Below the pieces are notes generated by a model. That model searched no databases. It was not told where the DNA came from and saw only the letters and a program-made list of their open reading frames with translations. 64,000 bases of DNA from Winogradskyella vidalii (GTDB lineage Bacteria > Bacteroidota > Bacteroidia > Flavobacteriales > Flavobacteriaceae): assembly GCF_013403955.1 (NCBI RefSeq), contig NZ_JABFDG010000001.1, positions 744,001 through 808,000 of the forward strand. Reading direction: 5' to 3'. Shown here in pieces: positions 53,499-61,187 of this stretch. A program made the translations under genes and the position numbers. Positions within the stretch are counted from its first letter, which is position 1. The number at the start of each line of letters is the position of its first letter.

Positions 53499-54227
53499 TT
53501 ACTTTGCTAATCGTAAAGCTTTAGCATAAGCCTTGTCAAATTCACTTGCTTCAACCGCTTTTGCTGCTTTTTCTACATCGTAATTTGCTCTTTTAAACGT
53601 TACCTTAATGGCGTCTTTATTAGATTTAGAACTGCTTTGATTAAGTTCTAAGATTGCATAACAAAGTCTTGGGTCACCATCTTTGGGTTTTCCTACAGAG
53701 CCAATATTAACAACGTGCTTATAATCATTGCCATTTTTGATTACACGATGAAATGGTCGATGTGTATGTCCGCACAGTAAGACATCTGCTTGCTGTGATT
53801 TTAGCATCGCTAATACGTCAATTTCGGGGTAATCAGCTACCATATAATCGTTAATCGCTTTTACACTGCCATGAACCATTAATAGATTAAAAGGCTTATC
53901 ATTAGTTGTAAAATTTAGTGATAATTGTCTTGGTAAATTTATTAAATAATCTCTGTTAGAATCCGTAACCAAAGCTCTTGTTAACCCTTTGTTTGAAGGC
54001 TTTACTTCTTTAGACATAGGAAGAAGTAAAGCCTCATCATGATTGCCCATAATGGTAGGAATATGCCTTTTTCTAATTTCATTGACCACTTCATTGGGCC
54101 AAATATTATAACCTACCAAATCACCTAAGCAATATATAGCATCGACATGTTCTGCATCTACGGCTTTAAAAAAAGCTTCAAGTGCAGGTAAGTTGGCGTG
54201 GATATCTGAAAAGAATGCTATTTTCAA
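53499..54227 (-). CDS. Metallophosphoesterase (YfcE-like)
   Basis: A 242-residue calcineurin-fold phosphodiesterase. Metal ligands: [45 protein letters not shown] and [15 protein letters not shown]. Physiological substrate unknown. The start is a TTG that overlaps the Acr3 stop (TTGA, 4 nt), so the two are tightly coupled. Such phosphatases occur next to acr3 in Bacteroidota; one can imagine hydrolysis of an arsenylated or phosphorylated metabolite, but this is only inference. It ends 101 nt before the arsR gene of the other module. Confidence 0.88.
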   Translation of the reverse strand: MKIAFFSDIHANLPALEAFFKAVDAEHVDAIYCLGDLVGYNIWPNEVVNEIRKRHIPTIMGNHDEALLLPMSKEVKPSNKGLTRALVTDSNRDYLINLPRQLSLNFTTNDKPFNLLMVHGSVKAINDYMVADYPEIDVLAMLKSQQADVLLCGHTHRPFHRVIKNGNDYKHVVNIGSVGKPKDGDPRLCYAILELNQSSSKSNKDAIKVTFKRANYDVEKAAKAVEASEFDKAYAKALRLAK

Positions 54228-55279
54228 TTGACGGATGTTTTAGGCGTGTCGAAATATTTCTTTTTCAACCAAAATGAAACCCTAACCAACAAAATTAACG
54301 CTGGTACTTCAACTAATGGGCCAATGACACCTGCAAAAGCTTGCCCGGAGTTTAACCCGAAAACCGCAATAGCAACCGCAATGGCTAATTCAAAATTATT
54401 TCCAGCAGCTGTAAAAGCTACGGCAGCTGTTTTATCATAAGTTCCACCCATGGCTTTGGTAAAGAAAAAGCCAATAATAAACATCAAAGTAAAATAGATG
54501 AGTAGGGGAATAGCAATAATTACCACATCCATTGGGATTTCAACAATTAATTCGCCCTTTAAAGAAAACATCACCACAATAGTAAATAATAGTGCAATCA
54601 ATGTCATTGGTGAAATTGCAGGGATAAACTTGGTGGTATACCAGGCCTCACCTTTTAATTTTACTAAAATCTGACGACTTAGAATGCCCATCAAAAACGG
54701 GATTCCTAAATAGATGGCTACACTTTCGGCGATGGTTCCTATAGAAATATCAACAATAGCACCTTCAAATCCAAAATAAGGCGGAAGTACGGTTATAAAA
54801 AGCCAAGCATAAAAACTATAGGCAAATACTTGAAAAATACTATTTAAGGCTACCAAACCAGCACCGTATTCGCTACTGCCCTCAGCAAGGTCGTTCCACA
54901 CCAAGACCATAGCGATACAACGTGCCAAGCCTATTAAAATAAGACCGACCATATATTCGGGGTAATCACGTAAAAAAGTAATGGCCAAAATAAACATCAG
55001 CACTGGGCCAATAATCCAGTTAAGGATTAGAGATATCGATAATATTTTGGTGTTTTTAAAGACTTTTGGTAATAGGGCATAATTCACCTTAGCTAAAGGC
55101 GGATACATCATTAGGATTAAACCAATAGCAATGGGAATGTTGGTGGTGCCACTATTAAATGAATTTATAATGTTGGGAAATGTGGGAATAAAATAACCGA
55201 GTCCAACACCAATAGCCATAGCTACAAATATCCAAATGGTTAGATTTTTGTCGAGAAAACTTAATTTTTTTGATGCCAT
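54224..55279 (-). CDS. acr3: Acr3 family arsenite exporter
   Basis: A 351-residue inner membrane antiporter with ten predicted helices. The key cysteine is Cys121 in [21 protein letters not shown], conserved in Acr3 and essential for arsenite transport. The second conserved block [19 protein letters not shown] is present. Exports As(OH)3. It follows arsC by 3 nt and overlaps the metallophosphoesterase by 4 nt. An ArsB-type pump is excluded by the Acr3 signature. Confidence 0.95.
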   Translation of the reverse strand: MASKKLSFLDKNLTIWIFVAMAIGVGLGYFIPTFPNIINSFNSGTTNIPIAIGLILMMYPPLAKVNYALLPKVFKNTKILSISLILNWIIGPVLMFILAITFLRDYPEYMVGLILIGLARCIAMVLVWNDLAEGSSEYGAGLVALNSIFQVFAYSFYAWLFITVLPPYFGFEGAIVDISIGTIAESVAIYLGIPFLMGILSRQILVKLKGEAWYTTKFIPAISPMTLIALLFTIVVMFSLKGELIVEIPMDVVIIAIPLLIYFTLMFIIGFFFTKAMGGTYDKTAAVAFTAAGNNFELAIAVAIAVFGLNSGQAFAGVIGPLVEVPALILLVRVSFWLKKKYFDTPKTSVN

Positions 55280-55282
55280 TTT

Positions 55283-55915
55283 TTAAGAATTGATTTGTGA
55301 GAAAATGTATAATAATTCAGTAGCGATTTGCAGACTCCTTTCCTTATATTTTTCGGCTTGTTGTGGCGTATTATCAAATGCCTTTGGATCTTCAAAAGTT
55401 ATAGGAATTCGCTTTTCTGCACCTGCTATAAACGGACAAGCGCCATCGGCTTGTGAGCAGGTCATAATCGCTGCAAATTCGGATTTAGGATTAAAATCAG
55501 CAGCAAATTTTTTAGAAAATCCAATTACTGGATGTGCGTTAGCTGCATATTTAATAGCATAAATAGGGTTGTTGCCTTCTGAAAGTGTTTCTATCTTAAA
55601 ACCTGAGGCCCTTAACGTGTCTGCAACCATAGGATAAAGTGCTGTTGCTTCTGTGCCACCCGAATAACAAAAGACATTGTTGATATTAAAATAGCGTGCT
55701 ATAGTTTGCGCCCAAACTTGTGATAAATGACTTCGCCTAGAATTGTGTGTGCAAATAAAATTAAGACGAATCGCTTGTTGGTCGTTAACCTTAGACTTAA
55801 TAAAATCTGCTAACGGTTGTAAAACAGTTTTGCGTTCATCTGAAATAGTTTCTGGTTTTAAGGTCTGAATTGTGTTTTCTATTTCTGAAAACAGTTGCTG
55901 TGTTGAATTCATCAT
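55283..55915 (-). CDS. arsC: Arsenate reductase, low-molecular-weight phosphatase type
   Basis: A 210-residue protein with an N-terminal helical extension and a low-molecular-weight phosphatase core. P-loop Cys55 in NFICTHNSRRSHLSQ; later cysteine pair TCSQADGACPF near residue 153; catalytic Asp in PITFEDPKAFD. Reduces arsenate to arsenite through a cysteine relay. The ATG at 55915 is preferred because an earlier one would lie inside the DUF6428 gene. A protein-tyrosine phosphatase is possible from fold alone, but the ars context makes reductase far more likely. Confidence 0.9.
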   Translation of the reverse strand: MMNSTQQLFSEIENTIQTLKPETISDERKTVLQPLADFIKSKVNDQQAIRLNFICTHNSRRSHLSQVWAQTIARYFNINNVFCYSGGTEATALYPMVADTLRASGFKIETLSEGNNPIYAIKYAANAHPVIGFSKKFAADFNPKSEFAAIMTCSQADGACPFIAGAEKRIPITFEDPKAFDNTPQQAEKYKERSLQIATELLYIFSQINS

Positions 55916-55932
55916 TTTATAAACTGTGTTAG

Positions 55933-56400
55933 TTAACAACAACCGCTTCCTGGAGTGCAAGTGTTCATACTTGAAGCCTTTTCAACTTGTTCTTTTGGCG
56001 CTTCAACAGGAATACCACATTGATCTTTGGCCAAACAATCCGTTTGTTTATTAGTAAGAAGAAAATGCTTTCCATCAAAATCTAACCCAAATTTACCAAT
56101 CGTATTGGCTTGGTATTCGACTTCAATCTCTAAGTCTTCGATGCCTAGTGTTTTTTCAGAAAGTTCAATTATACTTAAAAGTTTTTCTGGGTGTAATCTA
56201 TGATCATAATCGTTGGCATTCCAAAGTTGAAAGTTAACCACTTCTTCATGTCTTACTGTACCTCCACAGTCTATAAAGTGTTTGGTTATCTTTCCAACTT
56301 CGGTAACATGAAAATGATTAGGTACAAGTTCGCCGTTTGGTAACTGAAATGCAATGGTTTCTAATTGGTTGAGTTTGTTTTTTACTTCTGATAGTTTCAT
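55933..56400 (-). CDS. DUF6428 family protein
   Basis: A 155-residue cytoplasmic protein that begins MKLSEVKNKLNQLETIAFQLPNGELVPNHFHVTEVG, the DUF6428 signature, with TKHFIDCGGTVRHEE and NFQLWNANDYDHRLHP. The C-terminus carries CTPGSGCC, a possible metal or arsenic thiol site, with further cysteines at DCLAKDQCG. The family is regularly found in ars operons of Bacteroidota, without assigned activity. The cysteine-rich tail suggests a metallochaperone-like role, an inference. Confidence 0.85.
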   Translation of the reverse strand: MKLSEVKNKLNQLETIAFQLPNGELVPNHFHVTEVGKITKHFIDCGGTVRHEEVVNFQLWNANDYDHRLHPEKLLSIIELSEKTLGIEDLEIEVEYQANTIGKFGLDFDGKHFLLTNKQTDCLAKDQCGIPVEAPKEQVEKASSMNTCTPGSGCC

Positions 56401-56454
56401 AAGATATGTATAATCTGATTTTTAAAATTTTAATAGCGTATGGTTTCTAGTTGC

Positions 56455-56784
56455 TTAACAACAATCTGTTTTAGAAATATCTTGATCTAAAAACTGAAAC
56501 ATTACATTTTTCATTTTTGTCCAGTTTTCAGCATCAATGCAATAACAGACACTGGTGCCTTCAACATTACCTTTAATTAAACCTAAATGTTTCAATTCTT
56601 TGAGATGTTGAGAAATAGTAGGTTGTGATAGGCCAATTTCGTTTACCAAATCACCACAATAGCAAGTATCTATTTTGAATAGTTGCTGTAAAATAGCGAC
56701 TCGTGCAGGATGCCCAAATACTTTTGAGAATAGTGCAATTTCGTTTTGTAGGTCAGTGAACATTTCTGTTTTAGATAATCCCAT
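56455..56784 (-). CDS. arsR: ArsR-family regulator (for the arsenite/arsenate module)
   Basis: A 109-residue winged-helix repressor. Metal-binding pair Cys41/Cys43 in DTCYCGDLVNEIGL; recognition helix LSQPTISQHLKELKHLGLI; extra cysteines in VCYCIDAENW and at the C-terminal DCC. Closer to classical ArsR (CxCGDL) than the first regulator. Starts the set arsR - DUF6428 - arsC - acr3 - metallophosphoesterase. A palindrome 18 nt upstream may be its operator. Confidence 0.92.
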   Translation of the reverse strand: MGLSKTEMFTDLQNEIALFSKVFGHPARVAILQQLFKIDTCYCGDLVNEIGLSQPTISQHLKELKHLGLIKGNVEGTSVCYCIDAENWTKMKNVMFQFLDQDISKTDCC

Positions 56785-56802
56785 TTAACTCTTTAATTAG
56801 TT

Positions 56803-56812
56803 TATTGCAATA
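56803..56812 (-). promoter_or_regulatory. Palindrome upstream of the second arsR
   Basis: TATTGCAATA, a perfect 10-bp palindrome 18 nt before the ATG. It differs from the TATCG-N8-CGATA sites of the first arsR, so the two regulators may read different operators. Confidence 0.3.
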
Positions 56813-56929
56813 TTACGATTAATGGTTCTTCTGTCCAAATTATTTCATTTGAAATTATATAATTAAGTTTTTTTTATGGAGAATAGTCTTGTAATTTTTT
56901 TCTTTTACGATATAATGCTTTAAAGATTG

Positions 56930-56937
56930 TAACTTTG
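56930..56937 (+). promoter_or_regulatory. -7 promoter element (TAACTTTG) for era
   Basis: TAACTTTG matches TAnnTTTG, 16 nt before the ATG. The -33 element is not obvious. Confidence 0.5.
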
Positions 56938-56953
56938 TACCAAATTTTTAGAT

Positions 56954-57835
56954 ATGCATAAAGCAGGTTTTGTAAATATTATAGGGAATCCTAATGTTGG
57001 GAAATCTACATTAATGAATGCGTTTATAGGTGAAAAATTATCTATAATCACATCGAAGGCGCAAACGACGAGACACCGTATTTTGGGAATTGTTAATGGT
57101 GAAGATTTTCAAGTAATTTTGAGTGACACACCAGGAATTATAAAACCAGCCTATCAATTGCAAGAATCTATGATGGATTTTGTAAAATCGGCTTTTGAAG
57201 ATGCTGATGTTTTAATCTATATGGTTGAAATTGGAGAGAAGGAGCTTAAAGATGAAGCATTTTTTAATAAAATCACCAATTCTAAAATACCTGTTTTACT
57301 ATTACTTAACAAGATTGATAAATCGAATCAAGAACAATTAGAAGAACAATCTGAGTTATGGCAAAGTAAAGTGCCTAATGCAGAATTTTTCCCTATTTCT
57401 GCTACTGAAGGTTTTAACGTGCAGAATGTATTTAATAGAATTATAGAGTTACTACCTGAGTCACCGGCATTTTATCCTAAAGACCAATTAACCGATAAGC
57501 CTGAGCGATTTTTTGTAAATGAAGCCATTAGAGAAAAAATTCTAATGCATTACAAAAAAGAAATTCCGTATGCTGTTGAGGTTGATACTGAAGAGTTTTT
57601 TGAAGAAGACGAGATTATTAGAATGCGTTCGGTAATTATGGTTGAACGTGACACTCAAAAAGGGATTATTATTGGGCATAAAGGCTCTGCACTTAAGCGT
57701 GTAGGTGTTGAAGCCCGTAAAGATTTAGAGAAATTCTTCGGAAAACAAGTGCACTTAGAATTGTATGTTAAGGTGAATAAAAACTGGAGAAGCAATCAAA
57801 ATCAGTTACGACGCTTTGGGTATAATCAGCGATAA
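56954..57835 (+). CDS. era: GTPase Era
   Basis: A 293-residue GTPase for 30S ribosome assembly that binds the 3' end of 16S rRNA. G1 GNPNVGKSTLMN, G2 with KAQTTRHR, G3 SDTPGII, G4 LLNKIDKS, G5 ISATEGFN, then a KH domain (about 200-293) with VIMVERDTQKGIIIGHKGSALKRVG. The order and length are standard. Ends with a 10-nt overlap with the convergent membrane protein gene. Confidence 0.97.
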   Translation: MHKAGFVNIIGNPNVGKSTLMNAFIGEKLSIITSKAQTTRHRILGIVNGEDFQVILSDTPGIIKPAYQLQESMMDFVKSAFEDADVLIYMVEIGEKELKDEAFFNKITNSKIPVLLLLNKIDKSNQEQLEEQSELWQSKVPNAEFFPISATEGFNVQNVFNRIIELLPESPAFYPKDQLTDKPERFFVNEAIREKILMHYKKEIPYAVEVDTEEFFEEDEIIRMRSVIMVERDTQKGIIIGHKGSALKRVGVEARKDLEKFFGKQVHLELYVKVNKNWRSNQNQLRRFGYNQR

Positions 57836-58326
57836 GCGCTGAGTGTTTTATTCATAAAATCATTTAATTTTAATATTTCGGGTTTGCCTTTAGCACGACC
57901 CAATCGTCCTGCAAAATAGAGTGTAAACCAAAGTACCACCATAAAAAGTGTTAGAAATACCTGAATGGCATAAGTATTGTCTAAAGTGGCATTAGCATAA
58001 GCCCAAATACCAAAGCCCAAAAATAAAGCTGCGACTATAAAATGTAAAAACATAAACAATGTCCAAACGGTTGGGTTGGGACCAAAAAGACCATGGACCA
58101 TCGCTTTTTCTTTTCCTTCATCATTGATTTCTAAATGCAGTTGTGGCGACCAAAAATGCTGTTCTGCTTTAGGGAATTTTATAAAGACATGATCGTCTAT
58201 TCTGGTAATAATAAATGCCGTTTGTTCAGATTTCGTCTTTTCAAAAGCTTTTAATATAGTTTCATTATTACTTAGCACTTCAAACTTGAAACGAGGCCTT
58301 AAAACAATATCATTAGGAAGTGCCAT
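57826..58326 (-). CDS. Small membrane protein of unknown function
   Basis: A 166-residue protein with a soluble beta-rich N-terminal half (MALPNDIVLRPRFKFEVLSNN...FIKFPKAEQHFWSPQLHLEI) and two transmembrane helices (about 90-112 and 120-143), then a basic tail. The pairing of FWSPQLHLEINDE before the membrane part recurs in Bacteroidota neighbours of era, as far as I recall. Function unknown; no catalytic residues seen. It lies 23 nt upstream of the next minus-strand stop, and its own 3' end overlaps era. Confidence 0.6.
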   Translation of the reverse strand: MALPNDIVLRPRFKFEVLSNNETILKAFEKTKSEQTAFIITRIDDHVFIKFPKAEQHFWSPQLHLEINDEGKEKAMVHGLFGPNPTVWTLFMFLHFIVAALFLGFGIWAYANATLDNTYAIQVFLTLFMVVLWFTLYFAGRLGRAKGKPEILKLNDFMNKTLSAYR

Positions 58327-58349
58327 ATGTTATTTTGAAAAAAAGTACT

Positions 58350-60230
58350 TTATTTGAGAATAATGAATTCACAACGTCTGTTGATTGAAAATTCTGTTTC
58401 CGTACAGTTATCGCCACAAGGCACTATTGGTTTTGTTTCTCCAAAACCTTTAGAGGTTAACCTTGCTCTAGAAATATTGTTTTCTACCATATATTCTAAA
58501 GTCGCTCGTGCACGTTTTTCTGATAGATCCATATTAAACTCATGACTTGATCTTGAGTCGGTATGTGCACCAAGTTGTATTTCCATTCTAGGATACTTTT
58601 TAAGCAAGGCAACTAATACATCAAGGGTTTTTGCGGCTTGTGGTTTTATATCCCATTTAGAAAAATCGAAATAAATATTCTCTAATTCAATATAAGTATT
58701 TCCTTCCTCATCATCCATTACAATCTCTTCAGCATCCTTATAAGACTCAATTTCAAGTTCAATATTAAATTCTATATTACCTTTGTCGTTAGTGTCAAAA
58801 AATTCTACTTGCGGAATGTATTTTGGTTGAAAACCTTCAAGCGAATATTTTTGATTTGGTTTCGTAGATAACTTATACTTACCATCTTCACCAACAAGTT
58901 GTTCAGCAACCGGATTACCATCTTTATCATATAAAGTTACGGTTGTATTTGGTAATATGTCACCTGTTACCTTATCCGTCACAAAGCCTTCTATGTAATA
59001 GTTTCTGTTGGTCTCGATGCGTTTAAAGGTGTATATATTATCAACACCAGATTTGTTAGAAGATAAATAACCTGTGTTTAAAGAGTCTACAACCACAAAA
59101 GCAAAATCATCTTTTTCACTATTTATGGATTCGCCTAAATTAAGCGCATCTAAATGCGCATTATCAGATACACTACTCGAAAACAAATCTAAACCACCAA
59201 AACCAGGCTTTCCATTAGAGGCAAAATAAAGCGTACTGTCTTTAGCTATAAATGGGAACTGCTCTCTACGAATGGTATTAATGTTTTCGCCTAAGTTTAC
59301 CGGTTCTCCAAATGAATTGTCACCAAGGATGTCAACATAAAAAATATCAAAAGAACCTAAAGTGTTAGGCATGTCACTAGAGAAGTAAAGTTTAGTTTCG
59401 TCATCATTAAGTGCTGGATGCATTGTAGAATAGGTGTCGCTAGAAAAAGGAACAGGACTAACATTAGTCCATTCATCTCCTACAAGCTCAGCTTTAAAAA
59501 TACTTACAACGGCAACTTTAGTAGAATCGAGATCAATACGTTTTTTATGATTTCGACAAAAGTACATGGTTTTACCATCTTTAGTAAAAACAGCATTACT
59601 CTCGTGTTGTTTTACCGTGTTTATGGCTTTATTGAAAGGTTCAATACTGTCTAATGCCATAGTTTTACCAGTAGAGACGGTAGCTTCATAAAGATCCAAA
59701 TACGGTTTTCCGTTCCATTTGTAATTGGGGTTTTTTAAGTTTTTGGTAGAAGCAAAAACAATTTTATCACCATAAATTCCGACACTAAAATTAGAACCAC
59801 CAACTTCATTTGTAAGACTTTCTAATTCATATTCATAAGGAATAATCTGTTTTAATAAGGATTTGAATTTTTTTGTGTTAATAGAATTATTTAAGTGAAG
59901 TGTTGAAACCTCATCGGCTTCTTCATAGTTTTTTGTGCCTTTTAAAACGTCAAAATATTTAAAGTAAAACCCATCACTTGGTTTTGTTTTATCCTTTAAA
60001 TTATATACTTGTTTATAGGCATTATAAGCATTATCAAATTCTGAATTATAATAATAGCAGTCACCTAACTTTTCTAAATTAGCAGTCGTTTTTGGAAGTT
60101 GTGCATAAATCTCAGCAGCTTCTACATAAGCTCTGTTTTCATATAGGATATCTGCTTTCTTTGATTGAGAAAAACATAGATTTCCTGTTATTAAAACAGC
60201 ACATAAGATATATAGTTTAAACGTTTTCAT
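58350..60230 (-). CDS. OmpA-family outer membrane protein with PD40 repeats
   Basis: A 626-residue lipid-free outer membrane protein, start at 60230 (MKTFKLYILCAVLITGN); a longer frame overlaps PorP. Parts: signal peptide, TPR-like region (25-135), WD40-like PD40 repeats (about 150-420), a carboxypeptidase-regulatory-like domain (about 425-500, GFVTDKVTGDILPNTTVTLYD) and an OmpA peptidoglycan-binding domain (515-626, YFDFSKWDIKPQAAKTLD and GAHTDSRSS). This arrangement matches PorE-like proteins that tie T9SS components to peptidoglycan. It is the third gene after the adhesin and PorP/SprF, 10 nt from PorP. A direct T9SS role is inferred. Confidence 0.88.
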   Translation of the reverse strand: MKTFKLYILCAVLITGNLCFSQSKKADILYENRAYVEAAEIYAQLPKTTANLEKLGDCYYYNSEFDNAYNAYKQVYNLKDKTKPSDGFYFKYFDVLKGTKNYEEADEVSTLHLNNSINTKKFKSLLKQIIPYEYELESLTNEVGGSNFSVGIYGDKIVFASTKNLKNPNYKWNGKPYLDLYEATVSTGKTMALDSIEPFNKAINTVKQHESNAVFTKDGKTMYFCRNHKKRIDLDSTKVAVVSIFKAELVGDEWTNVSPVPFSSDTYSTMHPALNDDETKLYFSSDMPNTLGSFDIFYVDILGDNSFGEPVNLGENINTIRREQFPFIAKDSTLYFASNGKPGFGGLDLFSSSVSDNAHLDALNLGESINSEKDDFAFVVVDSLNTGYLSSNKSGVDNIYTFKRIETNRNYYIEGFVTDKVTGDILPNTTVTLYDKDGNPVAEQLVGEDGKYKLSTKPNQKYSLEGFQPKYIPQVEFFDTNDKGNIEFNIELEIESYKDAEEIVMDDEEGNTYIELENIYFDFSKWDIKPQAAKTLDVLVALLKKYPRMEIQLGAHTDSRSSHEFNMDLSEKRARATLEYMVENNISRARLTSKGFGETKPIVPCGDNCTETEFSINRRCEFIILK

Positions 60231-60240
60231 TTGTATTAAA

Positions 60241-61182
60241 TTAGAAAAATCTTGGCGATTTATCGAAGCCTTTTCCGATTTTACCAATATTAAACAATAG
60301 CATTATTTCGTGTGAACCTGAATTAAAATCGCCCAAGTTAGTAAGTGTATAATCATATGCATAGCCAATTCGTATAGCTGGTGAAACTGAAAAATTAACT
60401 AAGCCAGAAACGGCATCGTCATGGCGATAACCAACACCAAATTCTAGTTTGTCATACATCAATACATTCGCGGTTAGGTCTACTGATATAGGAGCATTAT
60501 TAACATACTTTGTCATAAAAGCTGGCTTAAACTTAAAATTATCACTTAAATTGAATACATAGCCACCAGTAAAAAATACGTGTGAATTTTCAGAAGCTTC
60601 AGAAACAATACCGTTATCATCTTTAATATGTTTAGACTGTAATAGGTTTGGTGCGGATACACCGATATAATATTTTTCTGTAAAATAATATAGACCTGCC
60701 CCAATATTAGGAAAGGTTCTACTTATGTTTTCAGAAAACGCAGGGTCGTCATTAACTTGATCAGAATATACAAAATCATCAAAATTGGTGCTAAAAAATG
60801 TGGCTCCAGCTTTAATTCCAAATGACAATTTAGACTTTTGACCAACAGGAATTACGTAAGCGATATCGGCAAAAGCACTTGTTTGTTTTACCACGTCACC
60901 AATTTCATCGTGCACAATAGATAGGCCACCTTCCAAACGATTGGTTAACTTTGTGTGCCCAAAAAATGTACCTGTTGTGGGTCCTCCAACAGAGCCAACC
61001 CATTGTGATCTATAAAGTATACCCAAATTAACATTGGTGTCATCATCTAATGCGTATGCAGGATTCACCACACTCATATTATACATATATTGTGTGAATT
61101 GTGGATCTTGTTGTGCATGAGAAGAATAACCTAAAAATAAGGTTATTAACGCAATGCTGTATATTATTATTTTACTTTTCAT
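60241..61182 (-). CDS. PorP/SprF family T9SS outer membrane protein
   Basis: A 313-residue outer membrane beta-barrel with signal peptide (ends SSHAQ) and the family start QQDPQFTQYMYNMSVVNPAYA. It continues with barrel strands to KSPRFF. SprF of Flavobacterium johnsoniae is needed to export SprB-type adhesins; each large adhesin with a type-B sorting domain often has its own PorP/SprF. Here it follows the repeat adhesin by 5 nt, so it is probably the partner of that protein. Confidence 0.95.
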   Translation of the reverse strand: MKSKIIIYSIALITLFLGYSSHAQQDPQFTQYMYNMSVVNPAYALDDDTNVNLGILYRSQWVGSVGGPTTGTFFGHTKLTNRLEGGLSIVHDEIGDVVKQTSAFADIAYVIPVGQKSKLSFGIKAGATFFSTNFDDFVYSDQVNDDPAFSENISRTFPNIGAGLYYFTEKYYIGVSAPNLLQSKHIKDDNGIVSEASENSHVFFTGGYVFNLSDNFKFKPAFMTKYVNNAPISVDLTANVLMYDKLEFGVGYRHDDAVSGLVNFSVSPAIRIGYAYDYTLTNLGDFNSGSHEIMLLFNIGKIGKGFDKSPRFF

Positions 61183-61187
61183 TGAAC

